Below are positions 1-8,910 of a DNA stretch of 64,000 bases, piece after piece; position 1 is the first letter of the stretch, and each line of letters opens with the position of its first letter. This DNA comes from Halalkalibacter wakoensis JCM 9140 (GTDB lineage: Bacteria; Bacillota; Bacilli; Bacillales; Bacillaceae_D). Position numbers and translations under genes: made by a program. Where the stretch lies: assembly GCF_000513095.1 (NCBI RefSeq), contig NZ_BAUT01000001.1, forward strand, positions 186,001-250,000, in the 5' to 3' direction. The notes beneath the pieces are model-generated. The model saw only the letters and a list, made by a program, of their open reading frames with translations. It was not told the origin of the DNA and did no database searches.

Positions 1-231
1 ACAGGAGATCTACAGCAAGCAAAGGTATTTATTACAGTTCTTGGAAGTGACGAACAAAAAGAAGCGACGCTCCAAGCTTTATCAAAAGCAAAAGGGTTTA
101 TCCGTTCGGAAATTGGCAAGCGAATTCGCTTACGTAAAACACCAGATATTTTCTTTGAATTCGATGAATCCATTGAATACGGAAATCGAATTGAAACACT
201 TCTTCAAGACCTTAATAAAAATCAACGATAA
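1..231 (+). CDS. rbfA: 30S ribosome-binding factor RbfA, C-terminal part
   Basis: This is the last 76 codons of a gene that begins before the window; frame 1 is open from base 1 to the TAA at 229-231. RbfA is a small KH-type protein that binds the 30S subunit and helps 16S rRNA 5'-end maturation, notably in the cold. The visible part contains the family's conserved C-terminal stretch ([18 protein letters not shown], then a segment ending in [13 protein letters not shown]). It is followed after 85 bp by truB, the usual partner in the nusA-infB-rbfA-truB cluster. The identification rests on this stretch and the neighbour. Confidence 0.93.
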   Translation, partial: TGDLQQAKVFITVLGSDEQKEATLQALSKAKGFIRSEIGKRIRLRKTPDIFFEFDESIEYGNRIETLLQDLNKNQR

Positions 232-316
232 TATAACGGTAGAAGGGCAATAGCTCTTCTACCTTTTTGATATGTGGTTAAACTAAAAACAAAAAACATC
301 GATTATGGAGGATATG

Positions 317-1237
317 ATGAACCCGAACGGAATTTTAATTTTACATAAGCCAAGAGGAATGACATCACATGATTGTGTGATGAAAGTTCGTCGCTTGTTT
401 CAAACAAAAAAAGTTGGCCATACCGGCACACTAGATCCTGATGTTAATGGAGTATTGCCCATTTGCATTGGCAAGGCAACAAAAGTAGTTGAGTACATGT
501 CAGGGTCCTCAAAAGAATATAAAGGCGAAGTAACCATCGGCTATTCGACTACTACAGAAGATAAAAGTGGAGAGGTTGTCGAGTCAAAGCCAGTTGCAAC
601 AAAATGGACAAACAATGAAATCACTGATCTACTTAATTCGTTTCAAGGAGAAATTACTCAAGTACCTCCCATGTATTCTGCTGTAAAAATAAAAGGAAAA
701 AAATTGTATGAATATGCAAGAGAAGGGAAACAGGTTGATCGCCCCCAAAGAAATGTAACGATTCATTCGTTAGAACTTTTGTCTGATGTAATATATCAAA
801 ACGATACGGCCTCATTTCGTTTTCAAGTTCATTGTAGTAAAGGGACTTATGTAAGAACTCTAGCTGTCGATATAGGAAAAAAACTAGGATTTCCTGCACA
901 TATGTCTGATTTAGTTCGTACTGCTTCAGGACCGTATAAGCTTGAAGAGAGTTATACATTTGAACAACTAGAAGATTATGAGAAAAATGGGACTCTTGAT
1001 TCACTGTTAATTCCATTTGATACGGCATTATTTGAATTACCGAAAACGACCGTTGATCAGGAAACGGAACAGCAAATAAAAAATGGTTCGGTGTTAGAGA
1101 TAAAGAAAGGATTAGATCAATTACGGTTTACCGTTTATAATGAAAAAGGGGAGTGTTTAGCTGTGTATAAGCGCCATCCTACAAAAGAAGGACTCGTTAA
1201 ACCAGAGAAAATGTTCTGGACCGGCGAGTCAACGTAA
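317..1237 (+). CDS. truB: tRNA pseudouridine(55) synthase TruB
   Basis: TruB isomerises U55 in the T-loop of tRNAs to pseudouridine. The 306-residue protein has the N-terminal LHKPRGMTSHD motif and the catalytic HTGTLDP motif (Asp near residue 40), followed by the usual catalytic domain and a PUA-like C-terminus. ATGs occur at 305, 314 and 317. The Shine-Dalgarno TGGAGGA at 306-312 is correctly spaced only for 317, giving an MNPNGILILHKP start like other Bacillus TruB. It lies between rbfA and ribF, the standard order. Length is normal for the family. Confidence 0.95.
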   Translation: MNPNGILILHKPRGMTSHDCVMKVRRLFQTKKVGHTGTLDPDVNGVLPICIGKATKVVEYMSGSSKEYKGEVTIGYSTTTEDKSGEVVESKPVATKWTNNEITDLLNSFQGEITQVPPMYSAVKIKGKKLYEYAREGKQVDRPQRNVTIHSLELLSDVIYQNDTASFRFQVHCSKGTYVRTLAVDIGKKLGFPAHMSDLVRTASGPYKLEESYTFEQLEDYEKNGTLDSLLIPFDTALFELPKTTVDQETEQQIKNGSVLEIKKGLDQLRFTVYNEKGECLAVYKRHPTKEGLVKPEKMFWTGEST

Positions 1238-1267
1238 ACATATTGGCAGTGAAAAGGGGATTCTCCA

Positions 1268-2212
1268 ATGGATACCATATACTTGAAACATCCTATTGAT
1301 GGAACAACGTTAAAGCATGAAAAAACAGTAATGGCTTTAGGCTATTTTGACGGTGTACATATTGGGCATCAAAAAGTCATTAAGAACGCGATAGAAATAG
1401 CAAATAAATTAAACACGTCAACTTCCGTAATGACGTTTCACCCTCATCCTAAAGAAGTATTAAGAAATACGGAAATGAATTATATCACTCCGTTGTCTGA
1501 GAAAATAAAAAAGATTGAAAAATTAGGGGTTGATACTCTTTTTGTTGTGGAGTTTAGTTTGGAATTTGCTAGTTTAACACCACAGCAATTTGTTGATGAT
1601 TACCTAATTGGTCTACATGTTGTACATGTCGTTGCAGGTTTTGATTTCACGTATGGAGCTTTAGGAAAAGGTACGATGGAAACTTTACCCTTTCATGCAC
1701 GCAATCGCCTTCATTCAACAACCGTAGAGAAGTTTGAAATGAATAATGAAAAAGTTAGCTCTACAAAAATTAGAGAACTTCTTCAACAAGGAGCCGTTTG
1801 GGACGTGGTCTCTCTCCTTGGTTCAGAGTACACGCTTATGGGAACTGTTGTCGATGGTGAGAAAAGAGGGAGGACAATTGGTTTCCCAACAGCTAATATA
1901 AAACCAAATGATCGTTACATCATTCCTAAAACAGGTGTTTATGCTGTCAAATTGACCGTAAATGAAACACAATACGATGGCGTATGTAATGTCGGGTACA
2001 AACCTACTTTCCATCAAGAAAATGAGGCAGACCCTACAATTGAAGTACACTTATTTGCTTTTGATCAAGATATTTACGGCAAGGAAGTAGAATTGCAGTG
2101 GATTTCTCGAATTCGATCCGAGAAAAAGTTTAATGGAGTTGAACAATTAATAGAGCAAATTCAACGAGATAAAGAGACAGCGATTTCCTTGTTACAAACA
2201 AAGGTCTATTAA
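1268..2212 (+). CDS. ribF: bifunctional riboflavin kinase / FAD synthetase
   Basis: The enzyme phosphorylates riboflavin to FMN and adenylylates FMN to FAD in the cytoplasm. The 314-residue protein starts with an FAD-synthetase nucleotidyltransferase domain (ALGYFDGVHIGHQKVI near residues 23-38, an HxGH-type motif; FHPHPKEVL downstream). It ends with a riboflavin kinase domain (GRTIGFPTANI near residue 198, then GVYAVKL). It lies 30 bp after truB with SD AAAAGGGGA at 1252-1260. No convincing terminator separates it from rpsO. B. subtilis calls the orthologue ribC. Confidence 0.94.
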   Translation: MDTIYLKHPIDGTTLKHEKTVMALGYFDGVHIGHQKVIKNAIEIANKLNTSTSVMTFHPHPKEVLRNTEMNYITPLSEKIKKIEKLGVDTLFVVEFSLEFASLTPQQFVDDYLIGLHVVHVVAGFDFTYGALGKGTMETLPFHARNRLHSTTVEKFEMNNEKVSSTKIRELLQQGAVWDVVSLLGSEYTLMGTVVDGEKRGRTIGFPTANIKPNDRYIIPKTGVYAVKLTVNETQYDGVCNVGYKPTFHQENEADPTIEVHLFAFDQDIYGKEVELQWISRIRSEKKFNGVEQLIEQIQRDKETAISLLQTKVY

Positions 2213-2340
2213 CCCACTACCTTCTTCAAAAATAGGTAATGAATGAATACTCTTACTTCTTGCTATGAAACGATTGTGAACGAAGTTGAGAGATAAAAAC
2301 AACAAAGTATTTGAAAACAATCATTAATAATCAGGAATAC

Positions 2341-2369
2341 TTGCAATTCTATCATAAAAAAGGTATAGT
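2341..2369 (+). promoter_or_regulatory. sigma-A promoter for rpsO
   Basis: TTGCAA (2341-2346), a 17-bp spacer and TATAGT (2364-2369) form a near-consensus housekeeping promoter about 95 bp before the S15 start codon. The predicted transcript would begin close to 2376, inside the palindrome at 2374-2392. The call is from sequence only. Confidence 0.6.
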
Positions 2370-2373
2370 ATTG

Positions 2374-2392
2374 TTTGTACTATATGTACAAA
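2374..2392. repeat. palindrome at the predicted rpsO transcription start
   Basis: TTTGTAC (2374-2380) and GTACAAA (2386-2392) are perfect inverted arms around TATAT. The palindrome sits exactly where transcription from the predicted rpsO promoter would start, so it could be an operator. The following 70-nt leader (GC-rich around 2403-2432) is where S15 mRNAs of Bacillus-type bacteria usually carry an autoregulatory fold. I could not confirm that fold by eye. Confidence 0.4.
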
Positions 2393-2463
2393 TCCGTTTC
2401 TTGGCAGATCGAGTCACCGACGTTTGCTAGGGAATAGGAGATAAAAAAAGGGAGGTGAATAGG

Positions 2464-2733
2464 ATGGCTTTAACACAAGAGCGTAAAAATGAATTAATTT
2501 CTGAATTCAAAACGCATGACACGGACACTGGTTCTCCAGAGGTTCAAGTTGCTATCCTTACAGAGCAAATCAACACATTAAATGAGCATTTACGTACTCA
2601 TAAGAAGGATCACCATTCACGTCGTGGTCTTCTTAAAATGGTAGGTCAACGTCGTAATTTGTTAACATACCTACGTAATAAGGATGTTACACGTTACCGT
2701 AACCTAGTTGATAAGCTTGGTTTACGCCGATAA
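2464..2733 (+). CDS. rpsO: 30S ribosomal protein S15
   Basis: S15 binds the central domain of 16S rRNA early in 30S assembly and contacts 23S rRNA across the subunit interface. The 89-residue protein is full length, with the signature [15 protein letters not shown] near residues 23-37 and the [15 protein letters not shown] block near 50-64. The start at 2464 is chosen over an in-frame ATG at 2455 because GGGAGGTG at 2450-2457 is the Shine-Dalgarno and [10 protein letters not shown] is the conserved N-terminus. It has its own promoter and terminator, so it is largely monocistronic. S15 autoregulation is common in the group. Confidence 0.97.
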   Translation: MALTQERKNELISEFKTHDTDTGSPEVQVAILTEQINTLNEHLRTHKKDHHSRRGLLKMVGQRRNLLTYLRNKDVTRYRNLVDKLGLRR

Positions 2734-2741
2734 TTGTGATG

Positions 2742-2769
2742 AAAGCGGGAATCTATCCCGCTTTTTTCT
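2742..2769 (+). terminator. rho-independent terminator after rpsO
   Basis: A 9-bp perfect stem, AAAGCGGGA (2742-2750) with TCCCGCTTT (2756-2764), has a 5-nt loop and is followed by a T-rich tail. Confidence 0.9.
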
Positions 2770-2893
2770 TGATTAATTTACATTGGTAATTAAACTAATA
2801 TTAACCAATTTTATAAAATCTTTTAGTTTCTTAAGGAATTGGTAATAATAAATGAAGCTGGATTAATAATGGTGTACGAGAGGAGTACGCGAA

Positions 2894-5008
2894 ATGGATC
2901 AAACGAAACAAGTATTTTCAATGGAGTGGGCTGGTAGAGAGCTGACTGTTGAGACAGGTCAATTAGCTAAACAAGCTAATGGTGCTGTTCTCGTTCGATA
3001 TGGTGATACGGCAGTTCTATCAACAGCTACTGCTTCAAAAGAACCAAAGGATTTAAATTTCTTTCCTCTAACTGTGAACTATGAGGAGCGTCTATATGCT
3101 GCAGGGAAAATTCCTGGGGGCTTTATTAAAAGAGAAGGTCGTCCTAGTGAGAGAGCTATATTAACTAGCCGTTTAATTGACCGTCCAATTAGACCACTTT
3201 TTCCTGATGGATTTAGAAATGAAGTGCAAGTCATTAGTATTGTAATGAGTTCAGATCAAAACGCATCTTCTGAAATGGCTGCGATGATTGGATCATCACT
3301 TGCCCTTTGTGTTTCTGATATTCCATTTGATGGTCCGATTGCTGGTGTAACGGTTGGACGTTTAGATGACAAATTCGTCATCAACCCGACTTCAGAACAA
3401 CTTGAGCAAAGTGACATCGACCTTGTTGTTGCTGGAACGAAAGATGCGATCAACATGGTTGAAGCTGGAGCATCAGAAGTGACAGAAGAAGCGATGCTAG
3501 AAGCCATTATGTTTGGACATGAAGAGATTAAGAAATTAATTGCCTTCCAAGAAAAAATTGCAGAAGCAGTTGGAAAAGAAAAGTCAGAAGTGAAACTAAA
3601 GCAAGTTGATGCTGATTTAGAACAAGAAGTTCGCCAACTAGCAGAAGCTGAATTAAAAGAAGCTGTTCAAGTACAAGAAAAGCATGCGAGAGCGGAAGCC
3701 ATTGATGTAGTAAAGGATAAAACGGTTAGCTCTTTTGAAGAGCGCGAAGATGTTGACTTAGGCGATGTCAAAGAAGTTTTACATAAGATTGTAAAAGAAG
3801 AAGTTCGCCGTTTAATTACTGTTGACAAAGTTCGTCCAGATGGACGGAAAGTGGATGAAATTCGTCCGCTTGCTTCTCAAGTTGGCCTTCTGCCACGAAC
3901 ACATGGCTCAGGTTTGTTCACTCGTGGACAAACACAAGCATTGAGTATTTGTACACTTGGTGCATTAGGAGATGTTCAAATTCTGGATGGTCTTGGCATT
4001 GAAGAATCAAAACGCTTTATGCATCATTACAATTTCCCACAATTTAGTGTTGGTGAAACGGGCCCAATCCGTGGACCAGGACGTCGTGAAATAGGACATG
4101 GAGCGTTAGGGGAACGTGCACTTGAACCAGTTATTCCAAATGAGAACGAGTTTCCATATACCGTTAGACTTGTATCTGAAGTACTAGAGTCAAATGGTTC
4201 AACGTCTCAAGCAAGTATTTGTGCGAGTACGTTGGCTATGATGGATGCAGGAGTACCAATTAAAGCACCTGTAGCTGGTATCGCAATGGGACTTGTTAAA
4301 CAAGATGAGCATGTTTCTGTTTTAACGGATATTCAAGGAATGGAAGATGCACTAGGAGATATGGACTTTAAAGTTGCTGGTACTCGTGATGGGATTACGG
4401 CATTGCAAATGGATATTAAAATTTCAGGTATTAATCGTGAAATTTTAGTTGAAGCTCTTGCTCAGGCTAAAAGAGGCCGTATGGTTATTCTTGATAACAT
4501 GCTTTCTGCAATTGGTGAATATCGTACAGAACTATCAACGTATGCCCCTAAAATCATGACGATGAAAATCAATCCAGATAAGATTCGTGATGTTATCGGG
4601 CCAAGTGGAAAAATGATTAATAAAATCATTGAAGAAACTGGCGTGAAAATTGACATAGAGCAAGATGGAACGGTATACATTTCGTCTGTAGAGGCACAAA
4701 TGAATGAAAAAGCTCGTTCGATTATTGAAGATATCGTTCGTGAAGTAGAAGTGGGTCAAACATACTTAGGAAAAGTAAAGCGAGTCGAAAAATTCGGAGC
4801 ATTTGTTGAACTTTTCAAAGGTAAAGATGGCTTGGTTCATATTTCTCAATTAGCGGAAGAGCGAGTTGAAAAAGTTGAGGATGTTGTTAAACTTGGCGAT
4901 GAAATTCTTGTCCGTGTAACAGAGATTGATAATCAAGGAAGAGTAAACCTTTCAAGAAAAGTCATCCTGAAAGAAGAGAAAGAACGCAAACAACAAGCTC
5001 AAAAGTAA
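2894..5008 (+). CDS. pnp: polyribonucleotide nucleotidyltransferase (PNPase)
   Basis: PNPase is a phosphate-dependent 3'-5' exoribonuclease and part of the RNA degradation machinery. The 704-residue protein shows the family order: a first RNase PH-like core ([21 protein letters not shown] and [12 protein letters not shown] in the first 110 residues), an alpha-helical linker, a second core ([21 protein letters not shown]-like region at about residue 490), a KH domain ([15 protein letters not shown] near 570-584) and a C-terminal S1 domain ([15 protein letters not shown] near 630). All domains are intact. Its position after rpsO is universal in Bacillus. Confidence 0.97.
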   Translation: MDQTKQVFSMEWAGRELTVETGQLAKQANGAVLVRYGDTAVLSTATASKEPKDLNFFPLTVNYEERLYAAGKIPGGFIKREGRPSERAILTSRLIDRPIRPLFPDGFRNEVQVISIVMSSDQNASSEMAAMIGSSLALCVSDIPFDGPIAGVTVGRLDDKFVINPTSEQLEQSDIDLVVAGTKDAINMVEAGASEVTEEAMLEAIMFGHEEIKKLIAFQEKIAEAVGKEKSEVKLKQVDADLEQEVRQLAEAELKEAVQVQEKHARAEAIDVVKDKTVSSFEEREDVDLGDVKEVLHKIVKEEVRRLITVDKVRPDGRKVDEIRPLASQVGLLPRTHGSGLFTRGQTQALSICTLGALGDVQILDGLGIEESKRFMHHYNFPQFSVGETGPIRGPGRREIGHGALGERALEPVIPNENEFPYTVRLVSEVLESNGSTSQASICASTLAMMDAGVPIKAPVAGIAMGLVKQDEHVSVLTDIQGMEDALGDMDFKVAGTRDGITALQMDIKISGINREILVEALAQAKRGRMVILDNMLSAIGEYRTELSTYAPKIMTMKINPDKIRDVIGPSGKMINKIIEETGVKIDIEQDGTVYISSVEAQMNEKARSIIEDIVREVEVGQTYLGKVKRVEKFGAFVELFKGKDGLVHISQLAEERVEKVEDVVKLGDEILVRVTEIDNQGRVNLSRKVILKEEKERKQQAQK

Positions 5009-5019
5009 TGATATAAAGA

Positions 5020-5058
5020 AAAAGGAGACTGGGGGATCTGACCTTGTCTCCTTTTGCG
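5020..5058 (+). terminator. terminator after pnp
   Basis: A 10-bp perfect stem, AAAAGGAGAC (5020-5029) with GTCTCCTTTT (5046-5055), has a 16-nt loop. The 3' arm ends in a T-run. Confidence 0.7.
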
Positions 5059-5112
5059 TTCTAACCTGTCCTACTCTCGCATACAATCGCACTAGAGGAG
5101 GGGGGACTGGTG

Positions 5113-6102
5113 ATGAAGAAAAAGATAATTCATGTTGGCGTATTTTGTATCATTGTCATCCTATCGGTTGGAGCTGTACAAAATCCATTTTCGTTGAACT
5201 ATATAACTGAATTAAAACAAGAAAGTCAAATGGTCTTAAAAGAACAAGATGCGCTATATGATGAAATTGTTGCTCGGTCTGAATCGTATTCGGAACCGGC
5301 TATTGATGCAAGAGTTGATAAGGTTTGGAAAGCTGTCCCAGGATATAATGGGCTAGAAGTTGACGTGGAAGCTTCATATGATAAGATGAAGAAGCTTGAT
5401 ATGTTTGATGAAGATCGGTTAGTCTTTAAAGAAACGAGTCCAAATGTACATTTAGATGACCTTCCACCATCGCCTATTTATAAAGGCAATGAAAATAAGC
5501 CTGTTGTTACGTTCTTAGTTAATGTGGCGTGGGGGAATGAATATTTACCAGATATGCTTAAAACATTAAAAGAACATGACCTACATACAACGTTTTTTTT
5601 AGACGGTTCATGGGTAAAAAACAATCCGAGTCTAGCTAAAATGCTTGTGGAAGAAGGACATGAGATCGGAAATCATGCGTATTCGCATCCTGATATGAAC
5701 AAACTAACAATTGGAAGAATTGATGAAGAAATACAAAAAACAAATTCAGTCATAGAAGCTACAATTGAAGTTACACCTAACTGGTTTGCCCCTCCGAGTG
5801 GTAGCTATAATCAAACGGTGGTAGAACAAGCTCATAAACAAGGAATGAAAACAGTCTTATGGTCTGTCGACACGGTTGATTGGCGTAAGCCTAACCCGAC
5901 TGAAATGGTGAATCGAGTGTTATCGAAAGTCCATAATGGGGCAATGATATTAATGCACCCTACTGAGCCTACAGCCGAAGGTCTAGAAGACTTAATTATT
6001 GGGATACAAGAAAAAGGATTTAAGATTGGAACGGTTTCAGATGTTTTATCGGAAGATCGAGTTACGTTAGGTGTAACCCTTGATGAAAATAAGGGGGATT
6101 AA
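5113..6102 (+). CDS. ylxY: YlxY-like polysaccharide deacetylase-family protein
   Basis: This is an exported NodB-homology protein of 329 residues from the YlxY family found beside mlpA in sporulating bacilli. An N-terminal hydrophobic segment (about residues 4-22) acts as signal peptide or anchor. The NodB domain starts near residue 135. Motif 2 (GNHAYSHPDM) and the downstream FAPPSGSYN motif are present. Motif 1, normally TFDDG with the catalytic aspartates, reads TFLVNVAWGNEY, so the metal-binding and catalytic Asp pair is missing; an enzymatic role is therefore doubtful. ATG 5113 is preferred over GTG 5110 from SD AGGAGGGG at 5096. The next gene starts 2 bp downstream. Confidence 0.85.
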   Translation: MKKKIIHVGVFCIIVILSVGAVQNPFSLNYITELKQESQMVLKEQDALYDEIVARSESYSEPAIDARVDKVWKAVPGYNGLEVDVEASYDKMKKLDMFDEDRLVFKETSPNVHLDDLPPSPIYKGNENKPVVTFLVNVAWGNEYLPDMLKTLKEHDLHTTFFLDGSWVKNNPSLAKMLVEEGHEIGNHAYSHPDMNKLTIGRIDEEIQKTNSVIEATIEVTPNWFAPPSGSYNQTVVEQAHKQGMKTVLWSVDTVDWRKPNPTEMVNRVLSKVHNGAMILMHPTEPTAEGLEDLIIGIQEKGFKIGTVSDVLSEDRVTLGVTLDENKGD

Positions 6103-6104
6103 GA

Positions 6105-7343
6105 TTGGTTAATAGAATTGAGTTAGACAATGGAGTTCGAATATTAACAGAGCATATATCTTCAGTGCGTTCTGTATCAATAGGTGTATGGATTGGAACA
6201 GGTTCACGCTTTGAAACAAAAGAAGAGAATGGAATTTCACACTTTTTAGAGCATATGTTCTTTAAAGGAACAACAACGAGAACAGCTGCTGAAATTGCTG
6301 AGTCTTTTGATCGAATTGGAGGGCAAGTTAATGCTTTCACCTCAAAAGAGTATACGTGTTATTACGCAAAAGTATTAGATGATCATGCCGGGCTTGCAGT
6401 GGATGTACTTGCAGATATGTTCTTCAATTCGGTATTTGATGAAAACGAACTTAAAAAAGAAAAAAATGTCGTATTTGAAGAAATAAAAATGGTTGATGAT
6501 ACACCAGATGATATCGTTCATGACATGTTAAGTGAAGCAACCTATCAAAAACATTCACTTGGCTATCCAATTTTAGGAACAGTTGATACGTTAGAGACGT
6601 TCAATGGAGATTCCTTACGAGACTATATGTCAAGATTTTACACGGGAGATCATGTCGTTATTTCCGTTGCGGGTAACCTGACAGATGAAGTGATTGAGCA
6701 ACTAAAAGAAACGTTTTCTAAAGTAGAACGCACAACATATGAGCATAAAGATGAGAAACCAACTTTCTTTGCCCATTCGCTTGTTCGTAAAAAGGAAACG
6801 GAGCAGGCCCATTTATGTTTAGGCTATCCAGGATTATCTATTGGTGAAAAAGATGTTTATGCTCTTGTTTTACTTAATAACTTATTAGGTGGAAGTATGA
6901 GTAGTCGCTTATTCCAGGAAATTCGGGAAAAAAGAGGGTTATGTTACTCTGTATTTTCGTACCATACATCGTATCAGGATAGTGGAATGTTGACGATCTA
7001 TGCCGCAACCGCGCATAACCAACTAGAGGACTTAACAAAAGCACTCCAAGAAACGACATTTTCTTTAGCAGATAAAGGAATGTCTGAAAAAGAATTAAGA
7101 AATGGAAAAGAACAACTTAAAGGAAGTCTCATGTTAAGCTTGGAAAGCACCAATAGTCGAATGAGTCGAAATGGAAAAAATGAACTATTATTAAAACGTC
7201 ATCGTACTCTTGATGATATCGTTCATGAAATTGACAGTGTAACCCTCACACAGGTGAACCATTTAGCAGCTTCGATTTTAAAAGAAAAACCTTCTGTTTC
7301 CTTGATTAATACTACAGGAAAATTACCTGAAGCTTTACAATAA
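6105..7343 (+). CDS. mlpA: M16-family zinc protease (MlpA/YmxG)
   Basis: This is a 412-residue processing-peptidase-like zinc metalloprotease of the M16B family. The inverted zinc motif HFLEH occurs in GISHFLEHMFFKGT near residues 45-58, with the distal glutamate region (KEKNVVFEEIKM) about 75 residues later. The start is TTG at 6105, with SD AAGGGGG at 6091-6097 overlapping the end of ylxY, so the two genes are translationally close. B. subtilis mlpA is linked to extracellular protease control. The protein has no signal peptide and should be cytoplasmic. Confidence 0.92.
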   Translation: MVNRIELDNGVRILTEHISSVRSVSIGVWIGTGSRFETKEENGISHFLEHMFFKGTTTRTAAEIAESFDRIGGQVNAFTSKEYTCYYAKVLDDHAGLAVDVLADMFFNSVFDENELKKEKNVVFEEIKMVDDTPDDIVHDMLSEATYQKHSLGYPILGTVDTLETFNGDSLRDYMSRFYTGDHVVISVAGNLTDEVIEQLKETFSKVERTTYEHKDEKPTFFAHSLVRKKETEQAHLCLGYPGLSIGEKDVYALVLLNNLLGGSMSSRLFQEIREKRGLCYSVFSYHTSYQDSGMLTIYAATAHNQLEDLTKALQETTFSLADKGMSEKELRNGKEQLKGSLMLSLESTNSRMSRNGKNELLLKRHRTLDDIVHEIDSVTLTQVNHLAASILKEKPSVSLINTTGKLPEALQ

Positions 7344-7353
7344 TAAACAAAAC

Positions 7354-7388
7354 AAAGACCAGATTTTCCATATCTCTGGTCTTTTTTT
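7354..7388 (+). terminator. terminator after mlpA
   Basis: A perfect 10-bp stem, AAAGACCAGA (7354-7363) with TCTGGTCTTT (7375-7384), is followed by a T-run. Confidence 0.9.
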
Positions 7389-7438
7389 GCGTTGTCGTTC
7401 ATACGTTACTACAAGTGAGGGACGAGGAGGGAGTTAAT

Positions 7439-7681
7439 ATGAGACTTAGTGAAATTAGCAGCAAAGAAATCATTGATTACCAAAAAGGAGAACGTCTCGG
7501 GATCTTAGGGCAAACCGATTTACTTGTCAATGAAGAAACAGGTGAAATTGAGGCGTTTATTATTCCTACGATGAAATGGTTTGGTTTTGGAAAGAAAGAT
7601 CGAGAAGTGACTGTTTATTGGAATCAAGTAAAAAAAATTGGTGAGGACATGATTATTATTAACTTAGAAGAATTTGAATAA
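7439..7681 (+). CDS. ymxH: YlmC/YmxH-family PRC-barrel sporulation protein
   Basis: An 80-residue member of the YlmC/YmxH family, a PRC-barrel-like fold of unknown biochemical role conserved in spore formers. MRLSEISSKEIIDYQKGERL at the N-terminus and the IPTMKWFGFGKKD segment are typical. The ATG at 7439 has SD GAGGAGGGA (7424-7432). An upstream in-frame ATG at 7415 lacks a site and would add an unconserved tail. B. subtilis has the gene at the same place between mlpA and dpaA. Confidence 0.85.
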   Translation: MRLSEISSKEIIDYQKGERLGILGQTDLLVNEETGEIEAFIIPTMKWFGFGKKDREVTVYWNQVKKIGEDMIIINLEEFE

Positions 7682-7757
7682 AAGATCACTTTTGGAGTTT
7701 ATTTACCTTAGAGAAAAAGATTTTTCTCAAGGCTCTTCGTCTGTGTATTCGTATTTT

Positions 7758-7805
7758 AGAGTGTCTGAAACGGGGTTTATTTGCCCTATTCAGGCACTCT
7801 TTTTT
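7758..7805 (+). terminator. terminator after ymxH
   Basis: A 12-bp stem (7758-7769 with 7789-7800, one G-U pair; arms AGAGTGTCTGAA and TTCAGGCACTCT) is followed directly by TTTTTT. Confidence 0.9.
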
Positions 7806-7866
7806 ACTTAATGGACATAAGAGAAACGGGTAGAAAAACAGAGTCATAGCAATAAAAAATGGTATT

Positions 7867-7895
7867 CACCTATTAAGTATCAGGTTCATATGCTA
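7867..7895 (+). promoter_or_regulatory. candidate sigma-K promoter for dpaAB
   Basis: CACC (7867-7870), 16 bp, then CATATGCTA (7887-7895) fits the mother-cell sigma-K pattern mACm-N16-CATAnnnTA. It lies about 118 bp before dpaA. In B. subtilis the dipicolinate synthase operon is transcribed late in the mother cell under sigma-K, which supports the reading. Confidence 0.55.
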
Positions 7896-8012
7896 TGGTG
7901 AATCGTTGCTGTTCATCCTTTGCTCATAAAAAATAGATGCATTTGGTGTCGCAAAGATTCTTTTGGGCGAGCGACTGGAATGAGATGCATGATGAAAGGA
8001 GAACAAAAGCAG

Positions 8013-8897
8013 ATGCTAACAGATAAACACGTAGTTGTTATTGGAGGAGATGCACGACAGCTCGAAATCATCAGAAAACTTTCGACTTTAGATGCCAAAA
8101 TTTCAATGGTTGGATTTGATCAATTGAATGATGGCTTTATTGGTGCATCAAAACAGTCATTAGAAGATATTGAATGGTCTACAGTTGATGCGATTTTGCT
8201 ACCGGTTAGTGGTGCTAGCTTAGAAGGAAAAGTTGAAACGGTGTTTTCAAGTGAATCTCTTTTCTTTAAAACGGATCAACTTAAGCAAACGCCTCGACAT
8301 TGTGTTGTTTATTCCGGGATTAGTAATGAATACCTTGATCAATGTATGAAGGATGCCAACCGTTCGTTAGTGAAGCTCATGGAAAGAGATGATGTAGCGA
8401 TCTACAATTCCATTCCGACGGCCGAAGGAACCGTAATGATGGCCATTCAGCATACGGATATTACAATCCATCGGGCAAAAGTAGCAGTGCTTGGGTTAGG
8501 AAGAGTAGGAATGTCTGTGGCGAGAACATTCAGTGCATTAGGAGCTAATGTGAAAGTCGGTGCCAATGAATCTTCACAATTAGCTAGAATTACAGAAATG
8601 GGTTTACAGGCCTTTCACACGAATGATTTGAAAAATGAATTAAAAGACGTTGACCTTTGTATCAATACAATACCAGCTCTAGTTATCACATCCAATGTTT
8701 TAGCCGAAATGCCACTTCACACACTTATCATTGACTTAGCCTCTAAACCAGGTGGGACCGACTTTCGTTATGCAGAAAAGCGGGGAATGAAGGCGTTACT
8801 GGCTCCAGGTTTACCTGGAATTGTCGCACCGAAAACAGCGGGTCAAATTTTAGCTGATGTGCTAGCGGTATTGTTAACGAATCAGACAGATAAGTAG
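8013..8897 (+). CDS. dpaA: dipicolinate synthase subunit A
   Basis: With DpaB it converts dihydrodipicolinate to dipicolinic acid, the calcium-chelating spore-core solute. The 294-residue protein has an N-terminal VIGGDARQLEIIRKL dinucleotide-binding segment and a second Rossmann motif (VAVLGLGRVGMSVARTF near residue 150). It ends in the conserved LLAPGLPGIVAPKTAGQIL. ATG 8013 is preferred because AAAGGAGAAC at 7995-8004 precedes it and MLTDKHVVVIGGD matches the family N-terminus; the frame remains open upstream to 7920. DpaB follows after 13 bp. Confidence 0.95.
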   Translation: MLTDKHVVVIGGDARQLEIIRKLSTLDAKISMVGFDQLNDGFIGASKQSLEDIEWSTVDAILLPVSGASLEGKVETVFSSESLFFKTDQLKQTPRHCVVYSGISNEYLDQCMKDANRSLVKLMERDDVAIYNSIPTAEGTVMMAIQHTDITIHRAKVAVLGLGRVGMSVARTFSALGANVKVGANESSQLARITEMGLQAFHTNDLKNELKDVDLCINTIPALVITSNVLAEMPLHTLIIDLASKPGGTDFRYAEKRGMKALLAPGLPGIVAPKTAGQILADVLAVLLTNQTDK

Positions 8898-8910
8898 AGG
8901 AGGATGACTG

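Larger units (their letters stand above)
7682..8012 (+). other. intergenic region ymxH-dpaA
   Basis: This 331-bp gap holds a small AT-rich hairpin (about 7711-7728), the strong terminator of ymxH (7758-7805) and a candidate sigma-K promoter (7867-7895). No additional gene is apparent. Confidence 0.6.
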
